Shown here piece after piece: positions 1 through 11,135 of a stretch of DNA of 62,434 nt; the first letter of the stretch is position 1; each line of letters starts with the position of its first letter. The notes beneath the pieces are model-generated. The model made no database searches. It was not told the DNA's origin and saw nothing but the letters and a program-made list of their open reading frames with translations. Source of the stretch: Zygnema cylindricum (lineage: Eukaryota; Streptophyta; Zygnematophyceae; Zygnematales; Zygnemataceae); assembly GCA_037447655.1 (NCBI GenBank), contig JBBHKE010003465.1:1-62434 (forward strand), in the 5' to 3' direction. Both the position numbers and the translations under genes were made by a program.

Positions 1-1500
1 TCTCTTTTACTAGCATAGGCTCGAGCTTGCGTTATGTCGCCCGACCTTGTATTTGAATAGTACTCCGCAACATCGCTCGTATCGGCGCGACATAATGCTC
101 ACCGCCGAACTTGCAATAGTATTGGTGAAAGTGATTGGTGAGTTCTTGACGCTAGTAATTTAGATGGTTTAGAAGCAACCACGTCATTAGAGTGTGAAAT
201 TAACCTAATAGCAGTAACTCCAAATGAGATGCTACAAATACCTCCATTAGCGATTCAAGGTGCAGTCGTCACACTTTGGATGTTCTTTGAACAGTCAAAG
301 AGTGGCGTACATCGGCTGACATGAAGTCAATTGGCGGCTTTCTACTTGCGTTTGACTAAGGGAAGTGTGGACCTGAACCGAATTCTGACAGTATAATCCT
401 ATACGGACACGTGACGATCCACAATCTGTCAAAATCATGGAGGGGACTTTGTGTGACACGTATAAAATATTATCACGTTATGACAACAAAAGTTTGTGAT
501 CGTACACTTTGTTTATTGCACTAAAGTTTTTGTTCTGTTCGTAGAACACGAAGTGGGTATAAGGTTTCGTGCTAAATAGTTGCATATGATAAGAGCCGAT
601 TCCATGCAGGTGGGAACAATTTTATGATTTTTTGAAAATAGCCATCGGTATTTAGGGAGATTTTAAAAATAGGGTAAGATTCGGCCGCGCCCGCTCATTC
701 GTGAAGGATGGTGAAAATATCCTGTGATTTCCGGTTTTCATCTTTTCCCGTCCGCTCATTTATTAAGAAGGGTTAAGATATCCCACAACCTCAGTGGTAC
801 GAAGCCTTTTAAAGCTAAAAAAGTGAACCAAGCAACCAGCGACAAGGCTGCCTTTCCGTACATTTCCGTACAAAATGCAGTATGTTTTTCGTACATTATA
901 TCCGTACACGAAAGATTACGAATTTTATGAAAATTTCAGAAACTGAATAAATTAATGTATTTAAAAAAAAAGGTAAAATCCGTACGATTGGTACCTCTAA
1001 GCCCACAACTTTAGGGTTCCGTCCTTTTCCCGTGAGCAGTGAACAGTTGTTTTTGTGACATTGTACTTTAGAATAAAATCTGTGCAAATTAATGTACAAA
1101 GTGAAAGCTTGCATAAAAATGTATATACTGCTCGGTTATATGATATGTTGACGTGGCAAACGTTAGTTATTCGCTTGTCCAACGTCCATCCAGCTACGTG
1201 TTATAATAGCTCATATGCTTTATCAACGAAGTTTTGTTTGCTAGTCTTTTGGTTTTAGTGCTTTACAACCAGCCTATGAGAGTTAAAAGCGGCGGTCAAC
1301 CTGTCTTACTTTTGACACATGGTGGTTACAAAATTCTCCCCGATAGATATAAAGAGACGTGGTCAGACAAGTTTTACGATCGTAGTTTGGACACGGACGC
1401 GAACAGGATGTGTGGCTTGTGGCTTATACAAAACAAAAACGTACGGAATTTGCCACCATTCAGGTAATTTAGGATTACTGCAAGTGTCTACAGTTTTTTT
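1..1500. other. Intergenic, no gene recognised
   Basis: No reading frame here resembles a known protein. The short frames between 724 and 1588 have no conserved motif and several lack an ATG start. The base composition is mixed, with several GTAC/CGTAC-containing words that also occur in LTRs elsewhere in the window, so an old, unrecognisable repeat is possible. I see nothing I can name. Confidence 0.6.
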
Positions 1501-1504
1501 CCAA

Positions 1505-1912
1505 TATTGTCGTATTTTGATTGAGAGAAAAAAAAGACTTTATTACATAATGCGCGATGACAAAACCATCAAAGTACAAAGGGGGTAAAAACAAAGAAAT
1601 ATAACATTTGAAGACTACAAGAGCCAACAACTAAGAAAACAAAACAAAGCGAAACAAAACAAACAAATGAGGAAAAACAAAAGCAACTAGGCTAACTAGC
1701 AAGACTAAACAAAAAACCAAAGATGACTAGACAACAAAGAAAAAACCCACTCTATATGATTCCCTAAAACCGCAACAACACTAACCTAGAAAACTAAATG
1801 TAACTAGACAAAAAAGGAAAAACCCACTCTATATAAAGCCCCACAAACCCAACAAGCTAAATTCCACACCCCCAAAGATCATGGATGTGGACTAGATCTC
1901 GTGGAGGAAGGT
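1505..1912 (-). other. 3' untranslated tail of the non-LTR element
   Basis: Non-coding, A-rich on the plus strand (T-rich in the element's sense) and without a frame. It follows the stop of the nuclease domain. In the element's sense it contains a block around 1600-1630 (ctcttgtagtct) and a block around 1870-1900 (CACATCCATGATC) that recur in the same order on the plus strand at 16100-16330. This supports a shared 3' UTR of one non-LTR family. An AATAAAG word lies near its end. Confidence 0.55.
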
Positions 1913-2596
1913 TTACGAGGCCTCGCCTTTCGTCCGCCACCGTGCTTCGACAAAGAAAGGCGCAGCTTGCGCTCGTTGAAGGGAAACCGATACACGTTGC
2001 CGATAAAAAGCAACCAGAAGGCTTGGGAGAGGAATTCCTAGGCCCCTAGAACTAAAAGCTCTCTTAGCACAGTTGCGAAGAAAATCATCGAAAGACTTGT
2101 CCAAAGAACCAAAAATCTCTGCAGCAAATGGGACAAACTGGTCCGCCGGGTCTCGGTGAGTGTAATCCCTTTCCTTAAAAGTTGCTGCGTCTTGAGCCGC
2201 CACGCCTGTATGCACTACCCCGTGAGAAGAAATTTGGGTCCTAGTCGGATCAGTAAGAACCACATCACCCAAAGTCCGCCTAGTCCCATGGAGAAAAACC
2301 AAGTCAACCCGAGGGCCTCGGAGATCTCTAGATTGGGGACAAGGAGGTAAGATATAAGAAACCTCCCGCTTCACAATGTAGCTTGCTTTGACACCAATCG
2401 CAACAATTGCATCACAAACCAAGTCATGCGCGAAGGTACGTTCACCCCCCCGCGAACAACAAAGTAAATGGATGCCATCGGAGTCAATAGGTTGGTTGCA
2501 AACACAGTTGGGGCGTCTAAGAAACGGAGGGTTTGGCAAACCCAAACGAAGCCAGATAGGAACAATGAACTGGTCAGAAATCATACGAAGTGTCAA
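1913..2596 (-). pseudogene. C-terminal Cys/His cluster and restriction-like nuclease domain
   Basis: A 227-codon frame, open but without a credible start of its own; it is the C-terminal part of the element polyprotein. Residues about 29-60 hold a Cys/His cluster (NCVCNQ, then GIHLLCCSRGGER with H and C), the CCHC-type motif that precedes the nuclease of R2-like elements. Residues about 90-135 hold RVDLVFLHGT followed by GDVVLTDPT, matching the spacing of the two acidic residues of a PD-(D/E)xK-type endonuclease. In such elements this domain nicks the target DNA to prime reverse transcription. The domain is intact as a frame but is separated from the RT by stops. The assignment rests on motif spacing only. 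Confidence 0.6.
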
Positions 2597-2689
2597 AAAA
2601 TGTCACACATTTAGATGGCTTAACTAACAAACTAATCCGACAAAGTTGCACTGCAAAATGAGAAAAGGCATATAAAACTTAGTCACGAG

Positions 2690-3445
2690 GGCCCAAGATA
2701 TGAGTATTATTTGCGATAGAAGGGAATAAACAACTAGCAAAAGTCGCAACAGAGTCCGGTAAAGCTTGAAGGTGAGCTAAAGCAAAAATTGGGGCCCCCA
2801 AAGGATCACCTTGACGCGTGCTAGTTGCAGACTCCAAGGTTGCAACCTCATCAAAGGGACCACCAAGAGGAAAGATGAGGGAGCTTGACGAGGAGAAAAT
2901 GCAGGAACAAAAGGAAAAATTTGGTTGATGGGAGACGAAGGATGTCTCAATTCTTCGAAGATAGCATTACGGTTGACAATGTTAAAGGCGTTAGCAAAAT
3001 CCACCTGGAGGACTACCCAATCTGGATGGAGATCCAAAACAGCCCAAAGACCATGAACAACCGCCTCACAACCCCTCTTTAAAGCAACGCCGAACTGGTG
3101 CGGGGAAAAATGGTCATAGAAAGCACCTTGGAGTTTAATACACATCGTGCAAGTAACCAAACGGATCAACACCTCACCGATAGCAATCGGACAAATTCCC
3201 CCAACAGACTTAGTAACAGCAATAAGGCGAGCCGCAGAAAGAAGAGGTACAACATTGTGAGGAAGAACATGTCCTCGAGCCACCTTTGAATCCAACTTAA
3301 AAAGAAGATCAAAACCTTGAGAGGATATGTCTGGAGAAAATATGTCCCTGAGGAGTTTGTACACCATCCTAGACGGCCACCTCGCAGAAAGATGAGGCGA
3401 CCGAAGCAAAGCTGTAATAAATGCTTCCCGATCTAAGTCGAACAA
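2690..3445 (-). pseudogene. Reverse transcriptase of the non-LTR element, inactivated
   Basis: The main frame (3445-2777) carries RT motifs in order: a PIAIGEVLIRLV block (finger motif), HQFGVALKRGCEA, then VLQVDFANAFNIVNR, whose first Asp is the motif A catalytic residue. A frameshift near 2890 moves the conserved RQGDPLG block (2802-2816) into another frame. A further frame holds FPSIANNTHILGP. The two aspartates expected in that ANNTHI position (motif C, normally A-D-D) are both Asn, at 2706-2711. The enzyme is therefore dead twice over, by frameshift and by loss of the metal-binding pair. The block continues in order between the zinc-finger region and the nuclease. Confidence 0.75.
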
Positions 3446-3465
3446 GGCAAGAGGATCATGGATCT

Positions 3466-4386
3466 CTACGAACAGGAAGATCTCTTCAGGGGCAGGAGGA
3501 TGTAATAACGTAAAGCCTCAATCGTCGCCTCGGAAGACAAAGATGGTTCGAAAGGTAAAATAGCACGAATAACCCAAGAATACTCGCGAGAACGACCAAG
3601 GTGGACCGCCCGATGCAACCTAGCCGTGGAGCTTGGGAGTGGGGCACGACGTTGAGGGGGGGACATGGAAAGACTAATGACATGATCTGTATGCTTTTGT
3701 TGCAAGGATTCCCAATCCCCTCTCAAAAACTGTTGACAGCGCGCTTTGGTCTCACGAGCCCCGCTCGCCCCACCCCTTGGTGGCAAATCCAGAACCCAAA
3801 GTGGGAATAAGAAAAGTAAATGCCAAGCCGCGTCGTTGGTGATGTCGGCTGCCAATAAAGCCAAAGGGAGTCGAAGAGCCGCTTGGACAGATTCACGAAG
3901 ATGGTTCGGAATACGAGTGTAGAGCCTAGGCCGAGGATAACCTAGGTGGTAACACCCAAGGACGTCTAAGCGTCGAACATAGTCCCAATCAGTAGAAGAC
4001 GGTTGTTGGCGGACACTTGAGGGAGGAGGATGGCCTTTAGTGGGGGGTGGAATTCCTTTAGGAGTGAGAGGACATGACTTCAAATGTCGCGACAACCCCC
4101 CCCCCGCAACATATAACTTCCCACACTGAGGCGTGACACCCTAAGAGGACTATGATTTGATGGGGGAGTCAAAGCAGGCGCGATGAGTGAATGAGCCACA
4201 AGAGAAACAATAGGATCGGTCGGAGGACATGCGAGTGTGGATGCAAAGGTTGGGAATGCTCATCAAATTGGGGGGGACAATAAGGATGAACACGATTAGG
4301 GGGAGACTCTGGGAATAAAGATGGGGATGGAATACGGTTTGTAGCAGCTTAGAGGGGCACACGCTCATCAGGAAGTGCTTCCCCAC
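3466..4386 (-). pseudogene. N-terminal zinc-finger region of the non-LTR element
   Basis: Two frames. The upstream one (4386-4150) ends with SYCFSCGSFTHRACF, a Cx2C...Hx2C cluster. Just downstream, around 4070-4140, is CGKLYVAGGGLSRHLKSC, a Cx12Hx3C-type finger interrupted in other frames but open across a G run. The following 210 codons (4095-3466) are an uncharacterised linker rich in Pro, Arg and Leu that leads into the RT. N-terminal zinc fingers are usual in restriction-endonuclease-type non-LTR elements, where they bind the DNA target. Frameshifts separate the fingers from the linker and from the RT. The start codon is unresolved. Confidence 0.5.
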
Positions 4387-4682
4387 ATGGGTTTGTGCAA
4401 AGGTTGGCTGTCATGGAGGAAAGGGTACATGCGGGTATGGGAAAGGTGGGAAGGGGGGGTATTGATGGTTTGGGAGGGATATTGTGGAGGGGTAACAGTC
4501 TCATTTGAGATTTCTAAACGAGGCCAAGCAGATTCCGAAGAAGATGGTGAGGGGGAGCGCGACGCCCATCACTTGTGAGGGGCCATAGGAGAAAAGAGGT
4601 AGGGGATGTCGAGAGGGCAAAATTTGCCCGAAGAGCTCTTGTTTCTTGACCCAATTAGGTGAGAAAATAGTGCAATAAAAGA

Positions 4683-5574
4683 TGTTGAAAAGAAGTAATT
4701 ACTATTCAATTCTTAATTTAGACTCTATAGTGAAGAGAGAGAGAGAGAGTCACCATAGCTGCCGCCATAGTCAAAAAGAAACAGGCAGACAGGTAGGCAA
4801 TCAGATAGATTACCAAAATGCTGCCTTTTACAAGATTTGAACCTGGGTCTATGGAGTATTATGTAGACAACAACTTAGGCGTTAACAAAACGATACCCGC
4901 ATAAGGTTAGTTAATTAAATAAAGTGTTATAGAAACGTCACTTTGACTTAAACAGACCAAAATTGATGAAACGACATCTATAGTCAAACGGCGCTCGCGA
5001 ACGCGAATCTAACCGTGTAAAATACATGATCGAACGGACGTCGTCGCCCCGCCCATACCCGAATAAATCTTTGGCGGCTTCTTGATAGCGTAGCGCGCTT
5101 TGCCACGGGGCGACACATCATTGGATGCCGGGAAAGATGGGAGGAGGAACGATGGCTCCCAAGTTGACAAGTGTCAACCAAAAGGCTATGTTGTACAATG
5201 GTCGTACAAGAAGTATAATCGGCCACTCTACCTTATTGTACTATACACTCTTTTGATTGGCCTAGGGTAGAGTAGTAGGTAGTTATGAGTAGGAGTTAAA
5301 GGACTTAGCGTATTTGAGGCGCCTCTCTCCCGGTGACCTTTTGTATTTATAGGCCATCTTTGGCCAGCCATAACTTATTGCTCGAGGAGCGAATTCAGTG
5401 ATTCTTTTTGCGTTTCACTCTGGGGAGTCTTTTCCTCACAGGGTTGAGGGTGGTCAGAATATTTGTGTGCATGGGCGGCACTTATTGAGTGAGAAAGTGA
5501 AAGGGGCAAATATTATCCTAGACGCTATACATAGGTTGCTAATTTTGTGGGTTAATGGAGACCACAGAATTTCA
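4683..5574 (+). repeat. 5' LTR of element A
   Basis: Starts TGTTGAAAAG and ends TTTCA directly before the primer site. It contains a (GA)n run at 4735-4755, the antisense tRNA-like segment (B-box word on the minus strand at 4833-4843), the GGACTTAG word near 5300, and the U5 block at 5380-5560 shared with other family I LTRs. The left boundary is set by the TGTTG start only, because no duplicate flank is available. An ATG at 5555 lies inside the LTR and opens the gag frame. Confidence 0.65.
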
Positions 5575-6540
5575 TGTTATGGGCCCACCCTCTAGGGTGC
5601 CCATATTTAATGGATCTGAATTTCTTTATTGGGAAATGATGCTGGAGGGAGAACTTTTTGAGAAGCACCTATGGGGCATAGTGTCCAGGCAAATTCGATG
5701 TCCACCTTCACCTAGGTTTGGAGGAACACGTTTTTCTGGCGCCTCCACCACCATAGCCACCATTACGAAAGATGACGAGGAAGGGGAGGAGATAATCATA
5801 GAAGGAGAAAAGGGAGGAGTTTCTTCTCGAGGGACTCCATTGTCAAGGACAATATCGGCAGCAGCACCACCAGCAATGGTGACAAATAGTCAGACCGAAC
5901 AGTCAGAATATGAAAATTGGAACTATAAAGACAAGGTGGTTAAGCTACTAATTCTCAAAAGTGTAGTGGAGGGTATTGCCATTCCCTTTATGCATGTTAA
6001 ATCTTCCTCTCAGATTTGGGTATCTCTTGTAAACAAATATAAGAGTGGGTCATTGCAGGTGCAACAACTGGCAAAAATTAGACCTGAGCTTATACTTACA
6101 AAGGAGGAAGTATGAATGATTATTGCAATGATTTAGGAGCATTATTTGGAGAACTAGAGAGTGTAGGTAACTCATGGTCTGAGAGACAAAGTGTTAATAC
6201 GCTGATAATGAAACTACTTGAAGAGTATGAGTATATCATTAATCGGTTGCAGGATCTAGGTGATAACAATTGTAATTGGGATGATACAGTGGGGATGATT
6301 TTAGTGAAAGAGAGTACCATAAAACTTAGGAGAGGAAGTCCGAGTGTTCAAGCATTGGCTGCAGGATCTGGTTGGCGGAAGCATGTTGAGGAAAAGAGAA
6401 AGGATCCCTATCGAAACTTCAGAGAAAGAGGACAAAGAGGTGACAGATTTGATCAATAGGGGAGAGGAGCTCCTCGAGGTGGACTATGTCACTTCTGCAA
6501 GAAACTGAGACATTATATGGCAGAATGTGTCAAGCTTGCA
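5555..6540 (+). pseudogene. gag: Gag of element A with zinc knuckle
   Basis: The frame starts at the ATG at 5555 inside the LTR (METTEF), passes through the primer site as HVMGPP and continues as the gag block PIFNGSEFLYWEMM. It stops at 6114, and gag resumes at 6112 in another frame (NDYCNDLGALFGELES) until 6459. A zinc knuckle CHFCKKLRHYMAEC (Cx2Cx4Hx4C, about 6488-6529) lies after a stop. Gag packages the RNA into virus-like particles, and the knuckle binds nucleic acid. An acidic linker (DDEEGEE) lies near residue 72. At least two breaks (a frameshift at about 6112 and a stop at 6457) inactivate it. Confidence 0.75.
5575..5589 (+). promoter_or_regulatory. Primer-binding site, half-tRNA-iMet type
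   Basis: TGTTATGGGCCCACC follows the LTR end. Apart from the first base this equals GGTTATGGGCCCACC, the complement of the anticodon stem-loop of plant initiator tRNA-Met (not of its 3' end). Drosophila copia is known to prime from a 5' half-molecule of this tRNA at such a site. Confidence 0.75.
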
Positions 6541-7366
6541 GATCTCCAACTGAAAGATGGAAAAGGTTCCTCAAGAGATGGAGGAAAGAAAAAGGCTTTT
6601 CTGAGCAAAGTTCATGACGAGGAACAAGGTAAAGTAATGGAACCGGAAGAGGAAATCGAGGAGCTTCTTGTGAAACTGAAAACCATTGAGAAGCATGTAG
6701 ACATTTTACGGAGACAAAAGTGTGCTTTCGGAGGTAAAAAGGATCCACCTAAGGATGGGTGGATCATAGACTCAAGGGCCTCAATGCATTCGGTGCAAGG
6801 AAAAAATGTGGTTTACTAAATTAAGATAGATTCCAATAGTTGAGATAGAGTATGGAGATGGTAGAGTAGAAACCACAAGTCTTGTTGGATCGGTTGATTT
6901 AAAAGTTCTAGTTGATAAAAAGGCTTCAATTGTAACACTCTCATATGATCTTTACATTCCACAACTTAGCAAGAATTTAGTCTTTACAGCTGTTCTAGAT
7001 GAAAAAGAGTTCAAAACAGGAACCAAGAAAGGAATCTTTACAGCTAGCTTTGATAATGAGGTTTATTTGATAGCTGAAAAGGGTAGTTAAGGAATGTTCA
7101 GAATTGTATTTTATAAAGAAATAGGTGTTCTCTACTCATGTGGAAGTGATATGATGCTTTGGCACAAGAGGTTGGGGAATGTGAATCTATACATATTAAA
7201 GAAAATGAAGAAAAAAAAAATAGTGGACGGGATTGAGTTTAGAGATTATGAGACCTCAGATGATTGTAGTGGATATGCCCAAGCGAAGATTCATAGACTC
7301 CCATTTCCAAAGGCATCCACATTTAAAAAAGAGAAAGTACTAGATCTAGTTCACACTGATGTTTGA
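6541..7366 (+). pseudogene. pol: Protease and GAG-pre-integrase of element A
   Basis: After an acidic linker, the aspartic protease active site appears as IIDSRASMH (about 6761-6790). The usual D-S/T-G-A-S has lost its Gly to Arg. A frame change near 6815 is followed by the protease body (YGDGRVETTSLVGSVDLKVL) and LSKNLV, then a stop. The GAG-pre-integrase zinc domain follows at 7094-7366: LWHKRLGNVN has lost the second His, and CSGYAQ has lost the second Cys of the HHCC finger. The sequence ends at LVHTDV, the first integrase aspartate, where the neighbouring LTR interrupts. Confidence 0.7.
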
Positions 7367-8536
7367 AACTCTGTGTGCTCCATTGCCCACAGAAATCGCA
7401 TATCCAAAAGAAGCTTATCTAGATAGTGCCGACTCCAAGTTGATATAAACCCAAATGATTGACCCCTTGACAATCACAAACCCATTATAGCTTCGCCCCT
7501 GTGAAATAAGACTTTCTGTGTGCTCAGTTCCACCACAGAATTCAAAGTTAGAATATGAGATTTGGACACATTCACCCACTTTGACTTTCCCTTAGAAATG
7601 CAGCCACCCTGGCAAGCAAAAACTCTGACCGACCTCACCCCTGTGTAGCCTGGACTCCCTTGAGTTCGCAGCAAAAAGAATCACTGAAAATGGTCAAGTA
7701 AATTGATAGTTACAGATGGCCAAAGTTTGCCATTTATACAAGGTGCTCTCTGGGAGAGGCAGCTACCTACCCAAAATTTTCTAAGTCCTATTCCCCCTCT
7801 AAAACTCTATCTACTGAATTATGGCACCATTCAAATTACTGTGTCGTACAGAAAAGTACAGGTGCCGGTGTACTTTCTGTACGGCTATTGTACGACATGG
7901 CCAAAATGTCGACACGTGTCAAATCAGGATTAGTTCCTGTAATCTCCAGAATTCTCGTAATCCAATGTTATCACGCCACGTGTCATTTGACGTGGCAAAG
8001 ACCATAAAACACCAAAAGTACCTTTTTCTTGATCGCGACGCCTATCGCGGCCGTCCGATCAAAACCGGCTATAATCCTAGCCGCTGAAATTCGAGGCGCG
8101 GTATTGGTTTCGCGATCGAAACAAATGCGCGGTATCTGTTCCGTCCCCATACTGTACTCCGTACTAAATCAAAATGTATCTATGCACTAAGTATCTATTC
8201 TCTGTTAAACGAATTAATCTACATGTTACAATTTATATATTTATCGTTCCTTATATATTGTAATATGTGTACTAGACTTAGCGGTTAGAGCTAACGGCTA
8301 TTGTAACTTGATGGACGGCAGGTACCAGGATCAATTCCTCGGTCAGTCAAGTATATTTTGGTAAATCTATCTAATCCACCCATTGTCTTCTCTAGTGAGC
8401 TTAGGCAGCCATGGCTCTAGCTCCTTATCAAGCCTTCAGTGATTACAACAAGTGTGGGGGCTTGGAGAAGGGAGTCAGGGACAGACTCCCTTTGCTCTTT
8501 TTCTATAAAGACCTAGAAAATACTCAAATATCAACA
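7364..8536 (-). repeat. Family I LTR, minus orientation
   Basis: In its own sense this LTR starts TGTTGATATTTG (at 8536) and ends CAGAGTTTCA (at 7364), with TG...CA ends and a length of 1173 bp. It is collinear with the LTR at 40533-41739, including the block TCCAAAAGAAGCT near 7400 that most family I copies lack, so the two form a subfamily. The antisense tRNA-like segment lies at 8278-8350 (plus strand; B box GGATCAATTCC at 8328-8338). The U5 end carries an ATG (CAT at 7388 on the plus strand) in the position that opens gag in full elements. Sequence resembling a polypurine tract adjoins at 8537. No TSD was found. Confidence 0.75.
8278..8350 (+). other. tRNA-like segment in an LTR
   Basis: TTAGCGGTTAGAGCTAACGG resembles a D-arm/A-box. 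Downstream, GGTACCAGGATCAATTCCTC contains a B-box-like GGATCAATTCC. The spacing of about 40 bp is that of a tRNA gene. No acceptor stem closes, so it is not a functional tRNA gene. The same segment occurs antisense in every family I LTR. Confidence 0.5.
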
Positions 8537-9214
8537 CTCCTCTTATTTTCTAGTCTACTTTTTCAACTCTTACAAACAAATAAACAAACACTCCTTCCCC
8601 TATTTCCCTCTTTTTTTTCTTTTCCTTTTATAAAACTTAAGAAAAATACTCTCGTATTTAAAACAATGCATAAGATGAACAGAAATAATAATTACATCAC
8701 ACATTTCATTTAGCACCCCACTTATCATAAATCCGATCAAAGATTTTATCCACCTCCTCCCTTTTTCATCCAACCAGAATCTACTTTCCCTTTTGCATTT
8801 CCAACAGTTAGCCCCATCGTCATCCTGCAACACATACCCGGATGATAACCCTTTTATAGGCAGATTTACTCCCCTAAAGAAGAGCATACTCCCCTGAGTC
8901 TGCCACAAAAAGAATTCTTGAACTTGCTCGCTTCAGCAGTAAATTATTAATGGTCAAAGATGACCATTTATAGTTTAGCGCTTTGAGAGAGAGGCTGCTA
9001 CCTAATATTTTATAAGTCCTGAACCCCTCTCTTATCCCTCTACTACTGAAGTACGGAGCTAATCAATTAAGTGTACAGTACAGAAAGGTACTTGGCCCGT
9101 AGTACTTTCTGTACGGCCAGTGTACGACATGGCCAAGAAGGTGACGCCTGCCATTTTTGGGTTTGCCATGGTATGTCCCCGAGATGTCGTTATCTAATGT
9201 AATGTTGCCACGTG
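8537..9214 (-). other. Copia scraps: internal piece and partial LTR
   Basis: 8537-8560 (CTCCTCTTATTTTCTAG on the plus strand) looks like the polypurine tract and end of a family I internal region. A minus frame (about 8908-8700) contains SSGYVLQDDDGANCW, weakly resembling the RNase H block SGYVLYVGDGACCW of element B. From about 8866 the sequence is a family I LTR in minus orientation (TCCCCTGAGTCTGCC, then the GTACGACATGGCC word), cut at about 9214 where the LTR of element B starts. The piece is too short and diverged to assign to one element. Confidence 0.45.
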
Positions 9215-10489
9215 TTCAAACTCTGAGACCTCCATAAAATCCACAGAGTGGACGGCTTCCAAAAAGCCTCTAGGATAACCCTGACCCCTTTGTGTTTCAG
9301 CAAGAACAACTGCCACCCTGAGAGACAAAAACTCTGACCTACTTCACCCCTGTGAAGGCAAGACTCCCCTGAGTGGATAGCAAAAAGAATCTCTGAATTT
9401 TCTCCCCTCAGCAGTAAGTTATGGAGGGTCAAAGTTGACCTTTTGTACTGAAGCTCTCTGAAGAGAAGGTCCTATCTCCTAATTTTTCTAAGTCCTATCT
9501 CACTCTCAAACTCTATCTACTGATGTACAAAGCCAATCAGATTCCACTTCTGTACACAAAAGTACAACTGCCAGTGTACTTTCTGTACGAACAGTGTACG
9601 ACATGGCCTAAATGTCGACACGTGGTATATCCGGTTTTGCTCCCTTAATCCTTGGAGATGCCGCGATCTTATGTCATTCCGCCACGTGTCATCGGATGTG
9701 GCGATGACCAAAAACCGCCAAAATCCTCTTCCGCGATCTAGCCGTTTAATTCTGGCCGTCCGATTAAATTCTCATTTAATAGTAGTCGTAATAAATACAT
9801 GCGCGGTATTCGTTTCGCTAAAGAAATAAATGCGGGCTATTCGTTTCTTATCCGTGCTTTAATTCGTACTTTTACATTTAATGGATCTATGTCTCCCGTA
9901 TACAGTTTCACTTAGATGAATAATCCTACGTGTTAATGTTGAAGTAAATATCAAACCCTATAGTACGTAACACTAGGATTACACTTAACGGATAAGGATA
10001 TTGGCTACCGACAGCTTAGCGTCCGGCAGGTACCATGATCAAATCCTAGAGGCATCACATATTCTTTTAGTAAATAAACCCCTAATGGTACATAAACTAA
10101 TATTTATATCCCGTAAAGCTCTGAATAGCCTGGGTAGCCATGGCTCTAGCTTCCTCTCCAATTTCTCAGTGACTGCAACAAGTTTGAGAGTTGGAGAGAG
10201 AAGTCAGAGGCATACTGCCTCGGCTTCTTTCTATATTTCTATTTAGACCTAGAAAATACTTTAAAAGGACCATTAATTTTTACATTATTTTGGTAAAGCT
10301 ACTAACTATAACTGCCTGTCTCTCTTTGTACAGCACAGACAGCCATGGCTCTAGCTCCCTCTTCAACGTTCAGTGAGTGCGACAAGTGTGGGAGCTGAAG
10401 AGAAGAGTTAGAGGCAGACTACCTCGGCTTTTTTTTTCTGTATTACATTTTAGACCTAAAAAATAATAAAAGAACCATTAATTTCTACA
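9215..10489 (-). repeat. 3' LTR of element B, with internal duplication
   Basis: In its own sense it starts TGTAGAAATTAATGG at 10489 and ends near 9215 with ...GAGTTTGAA, a degraded terminus. At about 1275 bp it is longer than its 1070-bp partner because the promoter-proximal part around AGCCATGGCTCTAGC is present twice (10138-10275 and 10340-10480). The antisense tRNA-like segment is at about 9975-10065 (GGTACCATGATCAAATCC). Confidence 0.75.
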
Positions 10490-10508
10490 CTCCCCTTATT
10501 TTCTAGTC

Positions 10509-11135
10509 ACTCTTTCATTTCAGACAACACTCAACGTTGCAAAAAATTAGCTTAGGGGAAGGTACAAGTTTGGTCATCATATCTGCTACCATCTCCCTAC
10601 CCGATCTGTACTCTAAATTGATTATTTTATTTTCTACATTCTCTCTAACAAAGTAAAGTCTAATGTCCATGTGTTTTGCTTTAAAATGATGTTTATGATT
10701 GGCAGAAATGGCGATTGCTGCCTCATTATCACAAAAAAAAAATTGCACACCCCTCTTAAGGTGACCAAGGTCTCTAAGCAAAGACGTGACCCACATCAAT
10801 TCTTTTACATCCCAGTAAGAGGCCATATACTCAATCTCCATGGTGGACTGAGCAATAACCTTTTGTTGATTGCTACTCCAACAACAAGCCCCATCCCCCA
10901 CATATAATACATATCCAGAATTACATCTCCTCATCAAAGCATCACCATAACTGGCATCTCTCCAAGTTTTGATGTCATTAATTCCCCCCACCCAAATGCA
11001 ACCATAGATCCTTAGTTCCTATCAAATATCTAAGGACTCTCTTAGCTGCCTTATAATCCTTCTTAGTTGGAGCATTCAGACACCTACTTAGTACTGCCTT
11101 ATAATCCTTCTTAGTTGGAGCATTCAGACACCTAC
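10509..11135 (-). pseudogene. pol: RNase H of element B
   Basis: The 158-codon frame 10991-10515 holds the copia RNase H in nearly full length: TWRDASYGD (first acidic residue), STMEIEYMAS (catalytic Glu), FFFCDNEAAIAISAN (Asp), HHFKAKHMDIRLYFVRE and the C-terminal VADMMTKLVPSPKL. It removes the RNA strand during reverse transcription. The catalytic residues are still present. Upstream, between 10992 and 11135, the connection to the RT is broken and includes a 48-bp tandem duplication. Confidence 0.8.

Larger units (their letters stand above)
1505..4390 (-). mobile_element. Non-LTR retrotransposon with restriction-like endonuclease, broken
   Basis: Read on the minus strand, this block holds in order a zinc-finger-rich N-terminal region (4386-3466), a reverse transcriptase (3445-2690), a C-terminal Cys/His cluster with a nuclease-like domain (2596-1913) and an A/T-rich tail. 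That order, with the nuclease after the RT, fits early-branching non-LTR elements carrying a restriction-like endonuclease (R2/NeSL/Dualen-like) rather than APE-type LINEs. Frameshifts and stops separate all parts, so it is dead. No target-site duplication or poly(A) boundary was resolved; the left edge near 1505 is set by an AATAAAG-like signal (reverse complement, about 1535-1550). A related 3' end is present at 15975-16480. Confidence 0.75.
4683..7363 (+). mobile_element. Copia element A (family I), truncated in integrase
   Basis: A family I Ty1/copia element in order: 5' LTR, primer site, gag with zinc knuckle, protease and the start of integrase. It stops abruptly at 7363 inside the block that precedes the first catalytic Asp of integrase (LVHTDV). 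At that point an LTR of opposite orientation begins. The remaining integrase, RT, RNase H and 3' LTR are not found elsewhere in the window in a position that would make this a simple split. Stops and substitutions in protease and integrase show it is long dead. Confidence 0.8.

Noticed and set aside
724-1588. Five short frames near the left end of the window
   Set aside because: No motif, some with non-ATG first codons, overlapping on both strands; nothing distinguishes them from chance.
4150-4578. A host gene in the G-rich region left of element A
   Set aside because: The only recognisable feature is the Cys/His cluster on the minus strand that fits the N-terminus of the non-LTR element; the plus frame is low-complexity Gly/Trp/Val from G runs.
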